Positions 57,079-64,000 of a DNA stretch of 64,000 nucleotides are shown one piece after another (position 1 is the stretch's first letter; each line of letters starts with the position of its first letter). The stretch is from NCBI RefSeq assembly GCF_017874475.1, contig NZ_JAGGLO010000007.1, positions 1-64,000 on the forward strand. Direction: 5' to 3'. Under the pieces are notes generated by a model. That model saw nothing but the letters and a program-made list of their open reading frames with translations, did not search any database and was not told where the DNA came from. The stretch comes from Anaerococcus degeneri. GTDB taxonomy: Bacteria; Bacillota; Clostridia; Tissierellales; Peptoniphilaceae. The translations under genes were made by a program, and so were the position numbers.

Positions 57079-58960
57079 TTTCCGCTCCCTTCAAAAATAT
57101 TTTCTGAAATTCTTTAATATTATTTGCTTCTGATGATTTTTTTATTAGTTCAAAATTGTTTAAGTAGTCTCCTAACTTATCGTAGTATATACTTAAGTCA
57201 CCCCTTGTATTACCAATGATTAAAGAAAATATTATTTTTACGTTATTTTCATTCCATTTTATTTTTTTTCTTGGAATTAGAATTATTGAGAAGCTATCGC
57301 CGTCTACTTGCTCAAATATATGGGGCAAGGCTATGTTTCCGTAGGATGTAAAGGCCATTTCTTCTCTTTCTAGATATTGTTGTTTGATAGTAGAAAAGCT
57401 TAAATTAGTTTTTTTTGCAACAATATTTGATAGGATGTCTAAAGCTTCACTCATATCTTTGATGTCAATATCTTTTATAAATATTGAATTAGTAAATATT
57501 GAGTCGATCTCAGTAAAGTCACTTACTTTAATGGCATCATCTATTTTCAAGAAATCTTGTTGTTTAAATATTACATCCACATAAACAATTGGTGTTTTGG
57601 TTTTTTCTTTGATAGGTACAGAGGATACTATGAAGTCAAAATTATCAAGCTTGTATAGTTTTAATTTACTTAAGTCAGTTAAGCTTAGGCTTGAGATTTG
57701 ACTCATGTATTTCTTTTCGATTTGTGTTTTCATTATCTGTGCTGAAGCATTCCCAGAACCACAAACTATTAAGATATTTCTTTTTTGCTGGGCGTTATTT
57801 TCCATAGCACTTGCAATATGCAAGGCGAGATAACCAATTTCATCATCGGATACTTTAGTGTTGTAGTTTTGATTTATTGGGTTGGTAGCTATAGTTGCCA
57901 ACATAAACGAAATTTGATTTTCTTTTATATCAGTAAGTATTGGATTATTCATTGTTAGTCCATACCTTAATCTTTCTATGAGTGGACCAAGGTGGAGGGA
58001 TAGGGCAAAGAATAGGTCGATATTTGATCTAAAGTCGTATTTGCTGACTTTGTAGATTTCATCTATCATCTTCTGAGCAAGCTCAGAGATTTCTGGTGAT
58101 ACTTTCTCATAGTTTGTAATAGCGTTTTTGCTAATTAGGTGCATGGTTAGGTAGAGGATTTCTTCCTTTGGAAATTCTATATCTAATTTATCTGAAAGTT
58201 CTTTAACAACCATATTAGCAGTGTCAAATTCTTCATGAGAGACTACCCTTTTTGATAGCTCATCGGACACCTCTATATATTTTCCATTTTTAATACGAAG
58301 AATAGATATATAAATATGAATTACAAGGTTTTTGAAGTTAGCATATGGCATATAGAAAGATTCAGGGAAACTAATGTCATCAATTATTGCTTGGATTTTG
58401 CTAAAAAGTTTCTTTTCTTCATCTTTACCAAAAATTGATGGGTCTTCGCCTATCTCATTTCTTATGGCACGTCTTATATCTTTTTCATTCCCTTCTATTT
58501 TCATACCGTAGTAAGGTTTGCTTATTAGGTTAATTTTGTAATCAGCTAATAGTTTTCTAACTTTTTTTACATCTTTGTTGATTTGAGAAGGAGATACATA
58601 AAACATATCGGCTAGTTCTTGCTGTTTAATAAAGGAATTTGAAAACAAAAGAAGTTTTAAGATACTTTCTATCCTAAAATCTTTGTTGGGGTTTTCTTGA
58701 TGAAAGTAGGCGTATTTGTACCAATCATGCTTTAGAAAGTTTTTGAACTTATCTTCATTTAAGATTTTGAATTGATATCCTTTTCCTGTTTCTGATACTA
58801 CAATAGCACCATTTCTTTCAATGTATGAATTAAGGATTGATATTTCCTTTTGGACAGTTTTAGAACTAAGTTCAAGAGTCGCTCCAATCTCTTCTGAGCT
58901 ATGATAATCATAATCTGTTGTTAGGAAGTCAAAGACTTCTTTAGTTCTTGTTTCAATCAT
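57071..58960 (-). CDS. PRD/BglG-family PTS-controlled regulator
   Basis: A 629-residue regulator heading the MupG/PTS operon. It starts with two helix-turn-helix segments (SSEEIGATLELSSKTVQKEI; KQQELADMFYVSPSQINKDV), then two PRD domains with candidate phospho-histidines (NLVIHIYISIL, LYLTMHLISK, LSLHLGPLIER, LALHIASAM), a IIB-like domain (ILIVCGSGNASAQIM) and a IIA type-2 domain (IALPHIFEQ). Phosphorylation by the PTS should set its DNA binding, so the operon responds to its own substrate. Confidence 0.83.
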   Translation of the reverse strand: MIETRTKEVFDFLTTDYDYHSSEEIGATLELSSKTVQKEISILNSYIERNGAIVVSETGKGYQFKILNEDKFKNFLKHDWYKYAYFHQENPNKDFRIESILKLLLFSNSFIKQQELADMFYVSPSQINKDVKKVRKLLADYKINLISKPYYGMKIEGNEKDIRRAIRNEIGEDPSIFGKDEEKKLFSKIQAIIDDISFPESFYMPYANFKNLVIHIYISILRIKNGKYIEVSDELSKRVVSHEEFDTANMVVKELSDKLDIEFPKEEILYLTMHLISKNAITNYEKVSPEISELAQKMIDEIYKVSKYDFRSNIDLFFALSLHLGPLIERLRYGLTMNNPILTDIKENQISFMLATIATNPINQNYNTKVSDDEIGYLALHIASAMENNAQQKRNILIVCGSGNASAQIMKTQIEKKYMSQISSLSLTDLSKLKLYKLDNFDFIVSSVPIKEKTKTPIVYVDVIFKQQDFLKIDDAIKVSDFTEIDSIFTNSIFIKDIDIKDMSEALDILSNIVAKKTNLSFSTIKQQYLEREEMAFTSYGNIALPHIFEQVDGDSFSIILIPRKKIKWNENNVKIIFSLIIGNTRGDLSIYYDKLGDYLNNFELIKKSSEANNIKEFQKIFLKGAENG

Positions 58961-59136
58961 TTTATCACCCTTAATTATATTATAGTAAATAATTTTCTAA
59001 ACCTCCACTCAAACATTTTCTTTATGGGTAGGTAAATTTATTGTATTGATATAGCAAGGTAAACTAATTAGGAGAAAGGGAGGTATTTAATTAAGAATAG
59101 GAAAAAGAACTTAATAAAGTCCTTGATAAAGGCAAT

Positions 59137-59183
59137 AAAAAAACTCTCGAAAGAAGTTTTTATTATTACTTTGCGAGAGTTTT
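59137..59183 (-). terminator. terminator of the PTS/peptidase operon
   Basis: AAAACTCTCG and CGAGAGTTTT pair perfectly; on the minus strand a run of seven T follows. It lies just after the DUF7916-like gene. Confidence 0.8.
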
Positions 59184-59206
59184 ACAAATTTAACATATTT
59201 TTTATT

Positions 59207-60100
59207 TTACCTGTTTACAGACCTTGCCATCATGGATACAGTGTGTCTGATTCCTCTTATTGCAAGACTTATCTCAAATATATTTTCAACTGGTGCAAGG
59301 CCACCGTAGCCGGCATCTCCTATGTGTTGGATGTCTACGCCACAGATTTTGTTGGCTATGGCAATTTGCCTGATGGTTTCTTTGCTAGAGCCTTCTTGGC
59401 TTGTGCCTATAGCAGTCATAATTAGGGCATCATTGGCATGGGCAACTTTTACAGCTGCTTTGAGGTCTTCGCTATCAAAGCCTGGGACTGTGCCCACAGC
59501 TGGAACAAGGATTATATCAGCTCCTGCCTTGACGAAGGTTTCTATGGTTTCCTTATTAGTTACTGGTTCGTCAACACCTGATGAGTGCATTTTGCCAGCG
59601 ATGATTAGGCCTGAGAAATTTTCCTTAGCAAGTTTAATCGCCTGGGCTATGGTTTTATTTGTAACCCCTGTGCCAGGATTGCCTGTTAGGCACAAAAAGT
59701 CCATGCCAAGCTTATCTAAGGCGGCCAAACTATCCTTGTTGACAGTTCTGCCCCTAGAGATTTCTAGGAAATCTTCCATCATTTTGGCATCTGGATCTAT
59801 TGGCTCGAGGTTAACACCAATAGGTCTTCCGACAAGTTTTTTTAGTTCATTTACAAAATCGGCTTGGTTTTCTATACCAGCAAGCTTAGGTTCTAGTACA
59901 TCTACTGCATTCAGGAGGATGAGGTCGGCACCGAAAGCAGTGGCGATTTCTGCCCCTGTTATATCTCCTATGAAGGCTTCTCTAACGGCAACATTTTCTG
60001 CACAAACAGTCCTGCCCTCGCTTGCCTTTATACTTTGTTTGAGTTCCTTTGCAGAATAGGCTATGAGGTCTGACGCATTGGAACTTATTAATCTTTTCAT
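59207..60100 (-). CDS. TIM-barrel protein, DUF7916-like, of unknown function
   Basis: A 297-residue cytoplasmic protein that looks like a (beta/alpha)8 barrel: FGADLILLNAVD, GRPIGVNLEP, GMDFLCLTGNPGTGVTN, GLIIAGKMHSSG, GADIILVPAVGTVPGF and DALIMTAIGTSQEGSS occur in the order of barrel strands. Some databases label such proteins PEP phosphonomutase-like or, wrongly, HAD-like. I recall them as neighbours of PTS genes; reaction unknown. The ATG at 60100 follows AAGGAG; it is the last gene of the operon. Confidence 0.6.
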   Translation of the reverse strand: MKRLISSNASDLIAYSAKELKQSIKASEGRTVCAENVAVREAFIGDITGAEIATAFGADLILLNAVDVLEPKLAGIENQADFVNELKKLVGRPIGVNLEPIDPDAKMMEDFLEISRGRTVNKDSLAALDKLGMDFLCLTGNPGTGVTNKTIAQAIKLAKENFSGLIIAGKMHSSGVDEPVTNKETIETFVKAGADIILVPAVGTVPGFDSEDLKAAVKVAHANDALIMTAIGTSQEGSSKETIRQIAIANKICGVDIQHIGDAGYGGLAPVENIFEISLAIRGIRHTVSMMARSVNR

Positions 60101-60101
60101 T

Positions 60102-61208
60102 TTATTCTCCTTTATTGAAATGTTCGTTAATCTTATAAAATGCGTAAGCATAAATTTTTGCACATTTTATTAAATCGTCTACATCCATCCACTCATTTGG
60201 CAGGTGAGCAATTCCATTTTGTCCTGGAAATGATGGGCCAAAAGGAATGATGTTTGGGCAAAAATGAGCATAGGTCATGCCAGTGGTTGTCGTTGGTTTT
60301 TCATTTTCGTCCATAAAATCATTGTAGGCACCATTTAAAATCTCTACCAAGGCAGAGTTTTTATCTATCAGAAAGGCTTTTTCGTAGGATACTAGGTTCA
60401 CTTTTAGACCGAGAGCATTTTCTTCGATTTTCCTTAGGACCTCATCCTTATCGCAAATAGGCATAGAAAGGCTAAAGTCTATACCGTATTCATCTTCAGA
60501 CCTAAAAATTTTCTTGCCCCTTAAAATCATCCTACCAAAGTTTTGGTCACTGATATCTATGTCTAGGTTTTTGATTGGGTCGCCGGCAAAGATTTTTTTG
60601 TTTAGGAAATTTTCAAAACTTTCAAAATCTCCCCTTAGCTCGACCTTGGCCCTGGCTCTTTCGCCGTAAATTGCTGGGAATTTATTATCTGGGGAAAATC
60701 CCATTATAGGTGGCTTTTCCTTGGTTAGATAATATTTTAGATCTGCCATGCCGCTTTCTTCATCAGATCCGAAGACAATCCTAAATTCCCTGTTGAATTT
60801 GACTCCTAAAATTTTTAGGGCATATAAACCATAAAATGCAGCCATAATTGGTCCCTTGTTGTCAAGAGCTCCCCTGGAGTAGATTCTATTATCGTGGATT
60901 TCACCGCCATAGGGTGGGTACTTCCAGCCTGGTAATTCGTCTACTACATCAAGGTGGCCCATGGCACAAACATAGTCGCTGCCTTCGCCAATCGAACAAT
61001 AGGCCATGTGGTTGTCTACGTTTTTTGTTGCAAAACCCTTATTAGAAGTGATTTCTATTATTTTTTCCAAGACCTTTTTGCAGTCTAGGCCGTAGGGAGC
61101 ATCAGCTGTAGCTTCTGCCTTTTTGCTAGGGATTTTTATTACTTCTCTTAGGTCCGAAATTAGGTCGTCTTTTAGGGAGTCGACCATTTGGTCAATCTTA
61201 TCTTTCAT
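60102..61208 (-). CDS. M20-family metallopeptidase (PepV/dipeptidase-like, short)
   Basis: A 368-residue M20 zinc peptidase. Metal-site motifs are MGHLDVVDELPGW, SRGALDNKGP and FGSDEESGMADL (with the catalytic Glu pair); a late histidine is in GMTYAHFCPN and another in GIAHLPNEW. PepV-type dipeptidases are about 100 residues longer, so the lid domain seems reduced. It overlaps the M42 gene by four bases. Dipeptide, or a sugar-linked amino acid, is the likely substrate. Confidence 0.8.
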   Translation of the reverse strand: MKDKIDQMVDSLKDDLISDLREVIKIPSKKAEATADAPYGLDCKKVLEKIIEITSNKGFATKNVDNHMAYCSIGEGSDYVCAMGHLDVVDELPGWKYPPYGGEIHDNRIYSRGALDNKGPIMAAFYGLYALKILGVKFNREFRIVFGSDEESGMADLKYYLTKEKPPIMGFSPDNKFPAIYGERARAKVELRGDFESFENFLNKKIFAGDPIKNLDIDISDQNFGRMILRGKKIFRSEDEYGIDFSLSMPICDKDEVLRKIEENALGLKVNLVSYEKAFLIDKNSALVEILNGAYNDFMDENEKPTTTTGMTYAHFCPNIIPFGPSFPGQNGIAHLPNEWMDVDDLIKCAKIYAYAFYKINEHFNKGE

Positions 61209-62266
61209 TGCAAATCCTTAATTTTTTCAAATTCTTTTTCATCTAGGTTTTCGATAATTATTTTTACCAGTTTTAGGCAATTTTCAACATCATCTGTGTT
61301 TGCTAGGGTGTGGTTGGTATGCATATACCTGACTGGAATTGATAGGGTCATATTTATAATCCCATCTAGGGATTTGTGAATATTTCCAGAATCAGTTCCT
61401 CCCTTGTTAAAGACTGCATATTGGTATTTTATCTGATTAGTCTCGCACAAATTTTCGACCCAACGCATAAGGCCCCTGTGGGCAATGGAGTTAGAGTCTA
61501 TAAAAGAAAGGACGAGGCCACCACCGAGTTTGACTGAGTTTTTGTCAAAGACAGTATCACCTGCAAGTGTGGTGTCAATGGCAAAGGCCAGGTCTGGTCT
61601 AACTATATCTGTAACTGTACGAGCGCCTCTGAGTCCTGGTTCTTCTTGGACTGTGAAGGCCCAGTAGATATCGGTTTTGTTGGCAAGTTTATTAGCCAAA
61701 ATCTCTTCGCCAAGGTAGGCAGAAATCCTATTATCTATTGCCTTTGCTAGGAAAAATTTATCATTGGCAAGGTCAATGTCTGGCGCATAGGGAACCACTT
61801 CATCGCCAATTCCTATATTCAATTTCTCAAAATCTCCATCTTCCAAAGCCAAATCTAGGTAGAGTTCATCTTGGCTTAAAGTTTTGGATTTCTCTTCTGG
61901 ACTTCTACCGTGGGTTGCTGGAGAGGAGATGACCCCAAAATATCTTTGACCATCCTTATTTATCAATTGGTAAATTTGGCCAACAACCAAGTGGGTCCAG
62001 GTAGAACCAACAGGTCTTAGCTTCAAAAAATTACTCCTAAAATCTTCTACCAAAAACCCGATTTCATCGATGTGGGTTGCAAACATGAGTTTTAGAGGGT
62101 TTTGAGAATCTTTAGTTTTCTTTCTTACAATTAGGCTACCTATCCCGTCTTTTTGGATTTCTAGGCTCTTAGCATCCAGGTTTTTTTCTAAATGGCTGAC
62201 GACCCTATCTTCAAAAGAGCTCAGGCCAGGAAGGCTTGATATGGATTTAAATTTTTTTAAATCCAT
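61205..62266 (-). CDS. M42-family aminopeptidase (FrvX/PepA-like)
   Basis: A 353-residue M42 metallo-aminopeptidase with every metal ligand in place: His65 (FATHIDEIG), Asp178 (AKAIDNR), Glu208/Glu209 (VQEEPGLRG), Asp231 (AFAIDTT) and His315 (RYMHTNH). Such enzymes form dodecameric tetrahedra that trim peptides. The gene lies one base after the pseudoenzyme paralogue and overlaps the M20 gene. An M42 enzyme beside a PTS recalls the frv operon of E. coli. Confidence 0.87.
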   Translation of the reverse strand: MDLKKFKSISSLPGLSSFEDRVVSHLEKNLDAKSLEIQKDGIGSLIVRKKTKDSQNPLKLMFATHIDEIGFLVEDFRSNFLKLRPVGSTWTHLVVGQIYQLINKDGQRYFGVISSPATHGRSPEEKSKTLSQDELYLDLALEDGDFEKLNIGIGDEVVPYAPDIDLANDKFFLAKAIDNRISAYLGEEILANKLANKTDIYWAFTVQEEPGLRGARTVTDIVRPDLAFAIDTTLAGDTVFDKNSVKLGGGLVLSFIDSNSIAHRGLMRWVENLCETNQIKYQYAVFNKGGTDSGNIHKSLDGIINMTLSIPVRYMHTNHTLANTDDVENCLKLVKIIIENLDEKEFEKIKDLQ

Positions 62267-62267
62267 A

Positions 62268-63266
62268 TCAGACTCCTAAAAATTCTTGGGCTTGATCTAA
62301 AAAATCAATTAAGAAATTCTCAAGCTTTTCTATGTCGGTTTTCATAATTACTTCATTTGCTGTTGTGATATTTGCTGTGGCAAGGCCTACAGATAGGCTA
62401 GGAGTTCCTGAAAGAGTCTTGTGGATAAAAGACCCATCATTGCCCCTAAGTCCAAGATAGGCCTTAGTTTCAAATTTTGATTCCACAAAGGATAAAAGCT
62501 TCCTGTCAGGTAACATTTGCTTATCGTATTTGCCGACAATTATCCCATCGCCTAGGGCGATTTTTGGACTTGAAGCGTTGGTTTCAAAGCTTGTAAGTGC
62601 AAGGGCGAGGTCAGGCCTTATGACATAGGTTGCAGTTTTTGTTCCCCTAAAACCTATGGTTGATTGGGAAATTCCACCAATATATAGGTCGAAAGGATAG
62701 GTCTTATCCCTTATTTTTTCGGCAAGGCTTATGGAAATATATTGGAAGATTTTTTGGCTAAGTGACCTTGCCATTATGAAGTTTTCATTTTCAAAAAAAG
62801 GAGAATCTAAACTTACAAGATCTCCTATATTTACCCTTTCTTTAAGGTCATCTAAGGGCAAGAGGACTTCTATAAAAAGGTCATCTTCGCTTATAGTTGA
62901 TTTTGTGTTTTCGGCAAATTTCACATCTGCCTTTATGACACCCTTGATGTTTTCTTTGTTTCTTGTAATAATATTTACTCTTTGATTTAAAAAAGATAAT
63001 GGAGAAATATCTTCTAGGAGTATAAACCTTAATTTTCCATTATCTTCTATTTCTCTAACCATTAATCCGTATTCGTCAAGGGGAAAGGCTAGCATTATTT
63101 TTTTGCGACCAGGATTATCCTTATTGAAAAAAACTGAGTTTAGATTATCTCTCACTATTTTATATCCATAGGATGCATAAGCATCTTGAAGATAATTGCT
63201 AATTTGTTTTTCAAAACTTGATACGGAATAAATATCATAGATTTCTTTTATTTTTTTCTCTATCAT
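62268..63266 (-). CDS. inactive M42-like protein (pseudoenzyme paralogue)
   Basis: A 332-residue M42-fold protein aligned end to end with its neighbour, but without the metal site: His65 becomes Pro62 (AFPLDEYG), Asp178 becomes Ser170 (MARSLSQK), Glu208-Glu209 become Ser202-Thr203 (QSTIGFRG), Asp231 becomes Thr225 (LALTSF), and the final His is gone. The fold motifs around these sites survive and the frame is intact, so it is not simple decay. It may be a structural partner of the active M42 protein. Confidence 0.75.
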   Translation of the reverse strand: MIEKKIKEIYDIYSVSSFEKQISNYLQDAYASYGYKIVRDNLNSVFFNKDNPGRKKIMLAFPLDEYGLMVREIEDNGKLRFILLEDISPLSFLNQRVNIITRNKENIKGVIKADVKFAENTKSTISEDDLFIEVLLPLDDLKERVNIGDLVSLDSPFFENENFIMARSLSQKIFQYISISLAEKIRDKTYPFDLYIGGISQSTIGFRGTKTATYVIRPDLALALTSFETNASSPKIALGDGIIVGKYDKQMLPDRKLLSFVESKFETKAYLGLRGNDGSFIHKTLSGTPSLSVGLATANITTANEVIMKTDIEKLENFLIDFLDQAQEFLGV

Positions 63267-63271
63267 AATTT

Positions 63272-63784
63272 TTAATATAAATGGTCCTCGTTGATTTGTT
63301 TACCATTAACTTTGGAATCTATATAGCAAGCTAGGTTGTCAAAACTTTCGCTAAGACCTGTCCCACCTTTTTTTGGCATTTTTAGGATATCAATCTTATC
63401 CTTGTAGGCCTCGATGGTAGATTCGTTTTCTTGAGACATCATTGCTACCACATTAAGATTAGTGTTTTCTTTTATGGATTTTGCAATTTCGGCAGACATT
63501 AGGGCATAGTCTTCAAAGTTAAAGCATGGTCCACAGACAACCATATCTGGTTGAATCTTTTCTGCCATTTTTGTCATTTTTATTACTACTTCTTTTTTGT
63601 GGTTTAAAAAATATTCGTTGCCACAATATAAGGTTGCTACTATGTTAGCAGAAACCTGATCGAAATGAGGTTTTAGCATAAGGGCAGAACCAATTCCGCC
63701 CTTTGCTATAGCTAGGTCCTGGTTGGGATTTGATTTACCACCAGCACCGGCCAAACCCTGATCAAAGATCAATAAAATTTTCAT
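63272..63784 (-). CDS. stand-alone GrdB-like domain protein
   Basis: A 170-residue protein matching only the N-terminal region of glycine/betaine-reductase protein B: FDQGLAGAGGKSN for the start, ATLYCGNEYFLNHKKE, and PDMVVCGPCFNFEDYALM. The C-terminal part of GrdB with the selenocysteine is absent. A full Grd system is not in the window. It follows a PTS permease gene and precedes the M42 pair; the function in this operon is unknown. Confidence 0.6.
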   Translation of the reverse strand: MKILLIFDQGLAGAGGKSNPNQDLAIAKGGIGSALMLKPHFDQVSANIVATLYCGNEYFLNHKKEVVIKMTKMAEKIQPDMVVCGPCFNFEDYALMSAEIAKSIKENTNLNVVAMMSQENESTIEAYKDKIDILKMPKKGGTGLSESFDNLACYIDSKVNGKQINEDHLY

Positions 63785-63804
63785 TTGTTGCTTCTTTCTA
63801 AAAA

Positions 63805-64000
63805 TTAATCTAGGCTTAAATCGTCAAATGAGAGTGAGTCGATTTCGTCAACTTCTTCTACCTTATTCTTTTCTTCTTCTAGGTATTGGTTATCTAGAAG
63901 TTTCATGAATGGGTAGTAAATTGCCATATCAAGGGCAAGTAGGCCTAGCTGCAAGATTACTGCAGAGATTGAACCTGTGATTAAGTATCCAGAGAAACCT
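63805..64000 (-). CDS. PTS enzyme IIC, C-terminal fragment (cut by the window edge)
   Basis: Only the last ~64 codons are present. They encode a membrane helix (LITGSISAVILQLGLLALDM), the IYYPFMKLLDNQYLEEEK motif that closes lactose/cellobiose-type EIIC proteins, and an acidic tail. Stop at 63805. The rest of the permease, and any IIA/IIB genes, lie beyond the right edge. Confidence 0.75.
   Translation of the reverse strand, partial: GFSGYLITGSISAVILQLGLLALDMAIYYPFMKLLDNQYLEEEKNKVEEVDEIDSLSFDDLSLD

Noticed and set aside
62268-63266. Second active M42 aminopeptidase
   Set aside because: All metal-binding residues are replaced; called a pseudoenzyme instead.

Overview
The window is low-GC Gram-positive DNA with strong AGGAGG-type ribosome binding sites, many lipoproteins, a sortase-type tail and an entirely fermentative gene set. 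The mix (lactose PTS, an AdcA/histidine-triad zinc system, aspartase/fumarase, L-serine dehydratase, glycine-reductase-like and M42 proteins) suggests an anaerobic coccus of the Peptoniphilaceae, close to Anaerococcus. That placement is inference from gene content; there is no rRNA in the window to confirm it. Nearly everything is a catabolic or uptake operon.

Layout. 1-400: two tandem small-RNA-like units plus a truncated third. 0.4-1.3 kb: GIY-YIG protein. 1.49-1.92 kb: a likely structured non-coding RNA with a long-range pseudoknot. 2.2-7 kb: zinc uptake operon (binding lipoprotein, ATPase, permease, histidine-triad lipoprotein). 7-8 kb: GNAT protein and tRNA-Gln. 8.3-9.5 kb: iron alcohol dehydrogenase with a Rex-like site. 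9.7-14 kb: aconitase, isocitrate dehydrogenase and citrate synthase, the oxidative route to 2-oxoglutarate. 14-15.2 kb: membrane acyltransferase. 15.3-19 kb (minus): galactose-type ABC transporter mglBAC. 19.4-20.4 kb: BadF-type sugar kinase. 20.7-30.2 kb: lactose PTS and tagatose-6-phosphate pathway (lacABFEG ... lacRCD), interrupted by a secreted GH30 hydrolase and a decayed lacG copy.

30.4-33 kb: FMN/FAD fumarate-reductase-like lipoprotein and TetR regulator. 33-34.5 kb: uracil-DNA glycosylase remnant and nagA. 34.6-35.9 kb: Fur-box-controlled wall-anchored protein. 36-40.3 kb: aspartase, fumarase, HAD phosphatase and MaoC in one overlapping operon. 40.6-43.6 kb: serine/threonine symporter with a structured leader, then L-serine dehydratase. 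43.7-46.1 kb (minus): polyphosphate:AMP phosphotransferase and an esterase. 46.2-52.6 kb (minus): fructose-family PTS with GH38 alpha-mannosidase and a PRD regulator. 52.8-53.4 kb: an esterase copy fused to the tail of a gamma-carbonic anhydrase. 53.6-59 kb (minus): lactose/cellobiose-family PTS with a MupG-type 6-phospho-muramidase. 59.2-64 kb (minus): a PTS/peptidase operon holding DUF7916-like, M20, M42, an M42 pseudoenzyme, a lone GrdB-like domain and the end of a PTS permease.

Together the genes describe a host-associated fermenter living on host and cell-wall glycans, lactose, amino acids and peptides while competing for zinc and iron. The least explained items are the pseudoknotted RNA at 1.5 kb, the tandem RNAs at the left edge, the structured leader at 40.6 kb, and the PTS/M42/M42-pseudoenzyme/GrdB-like operon at the right edge.
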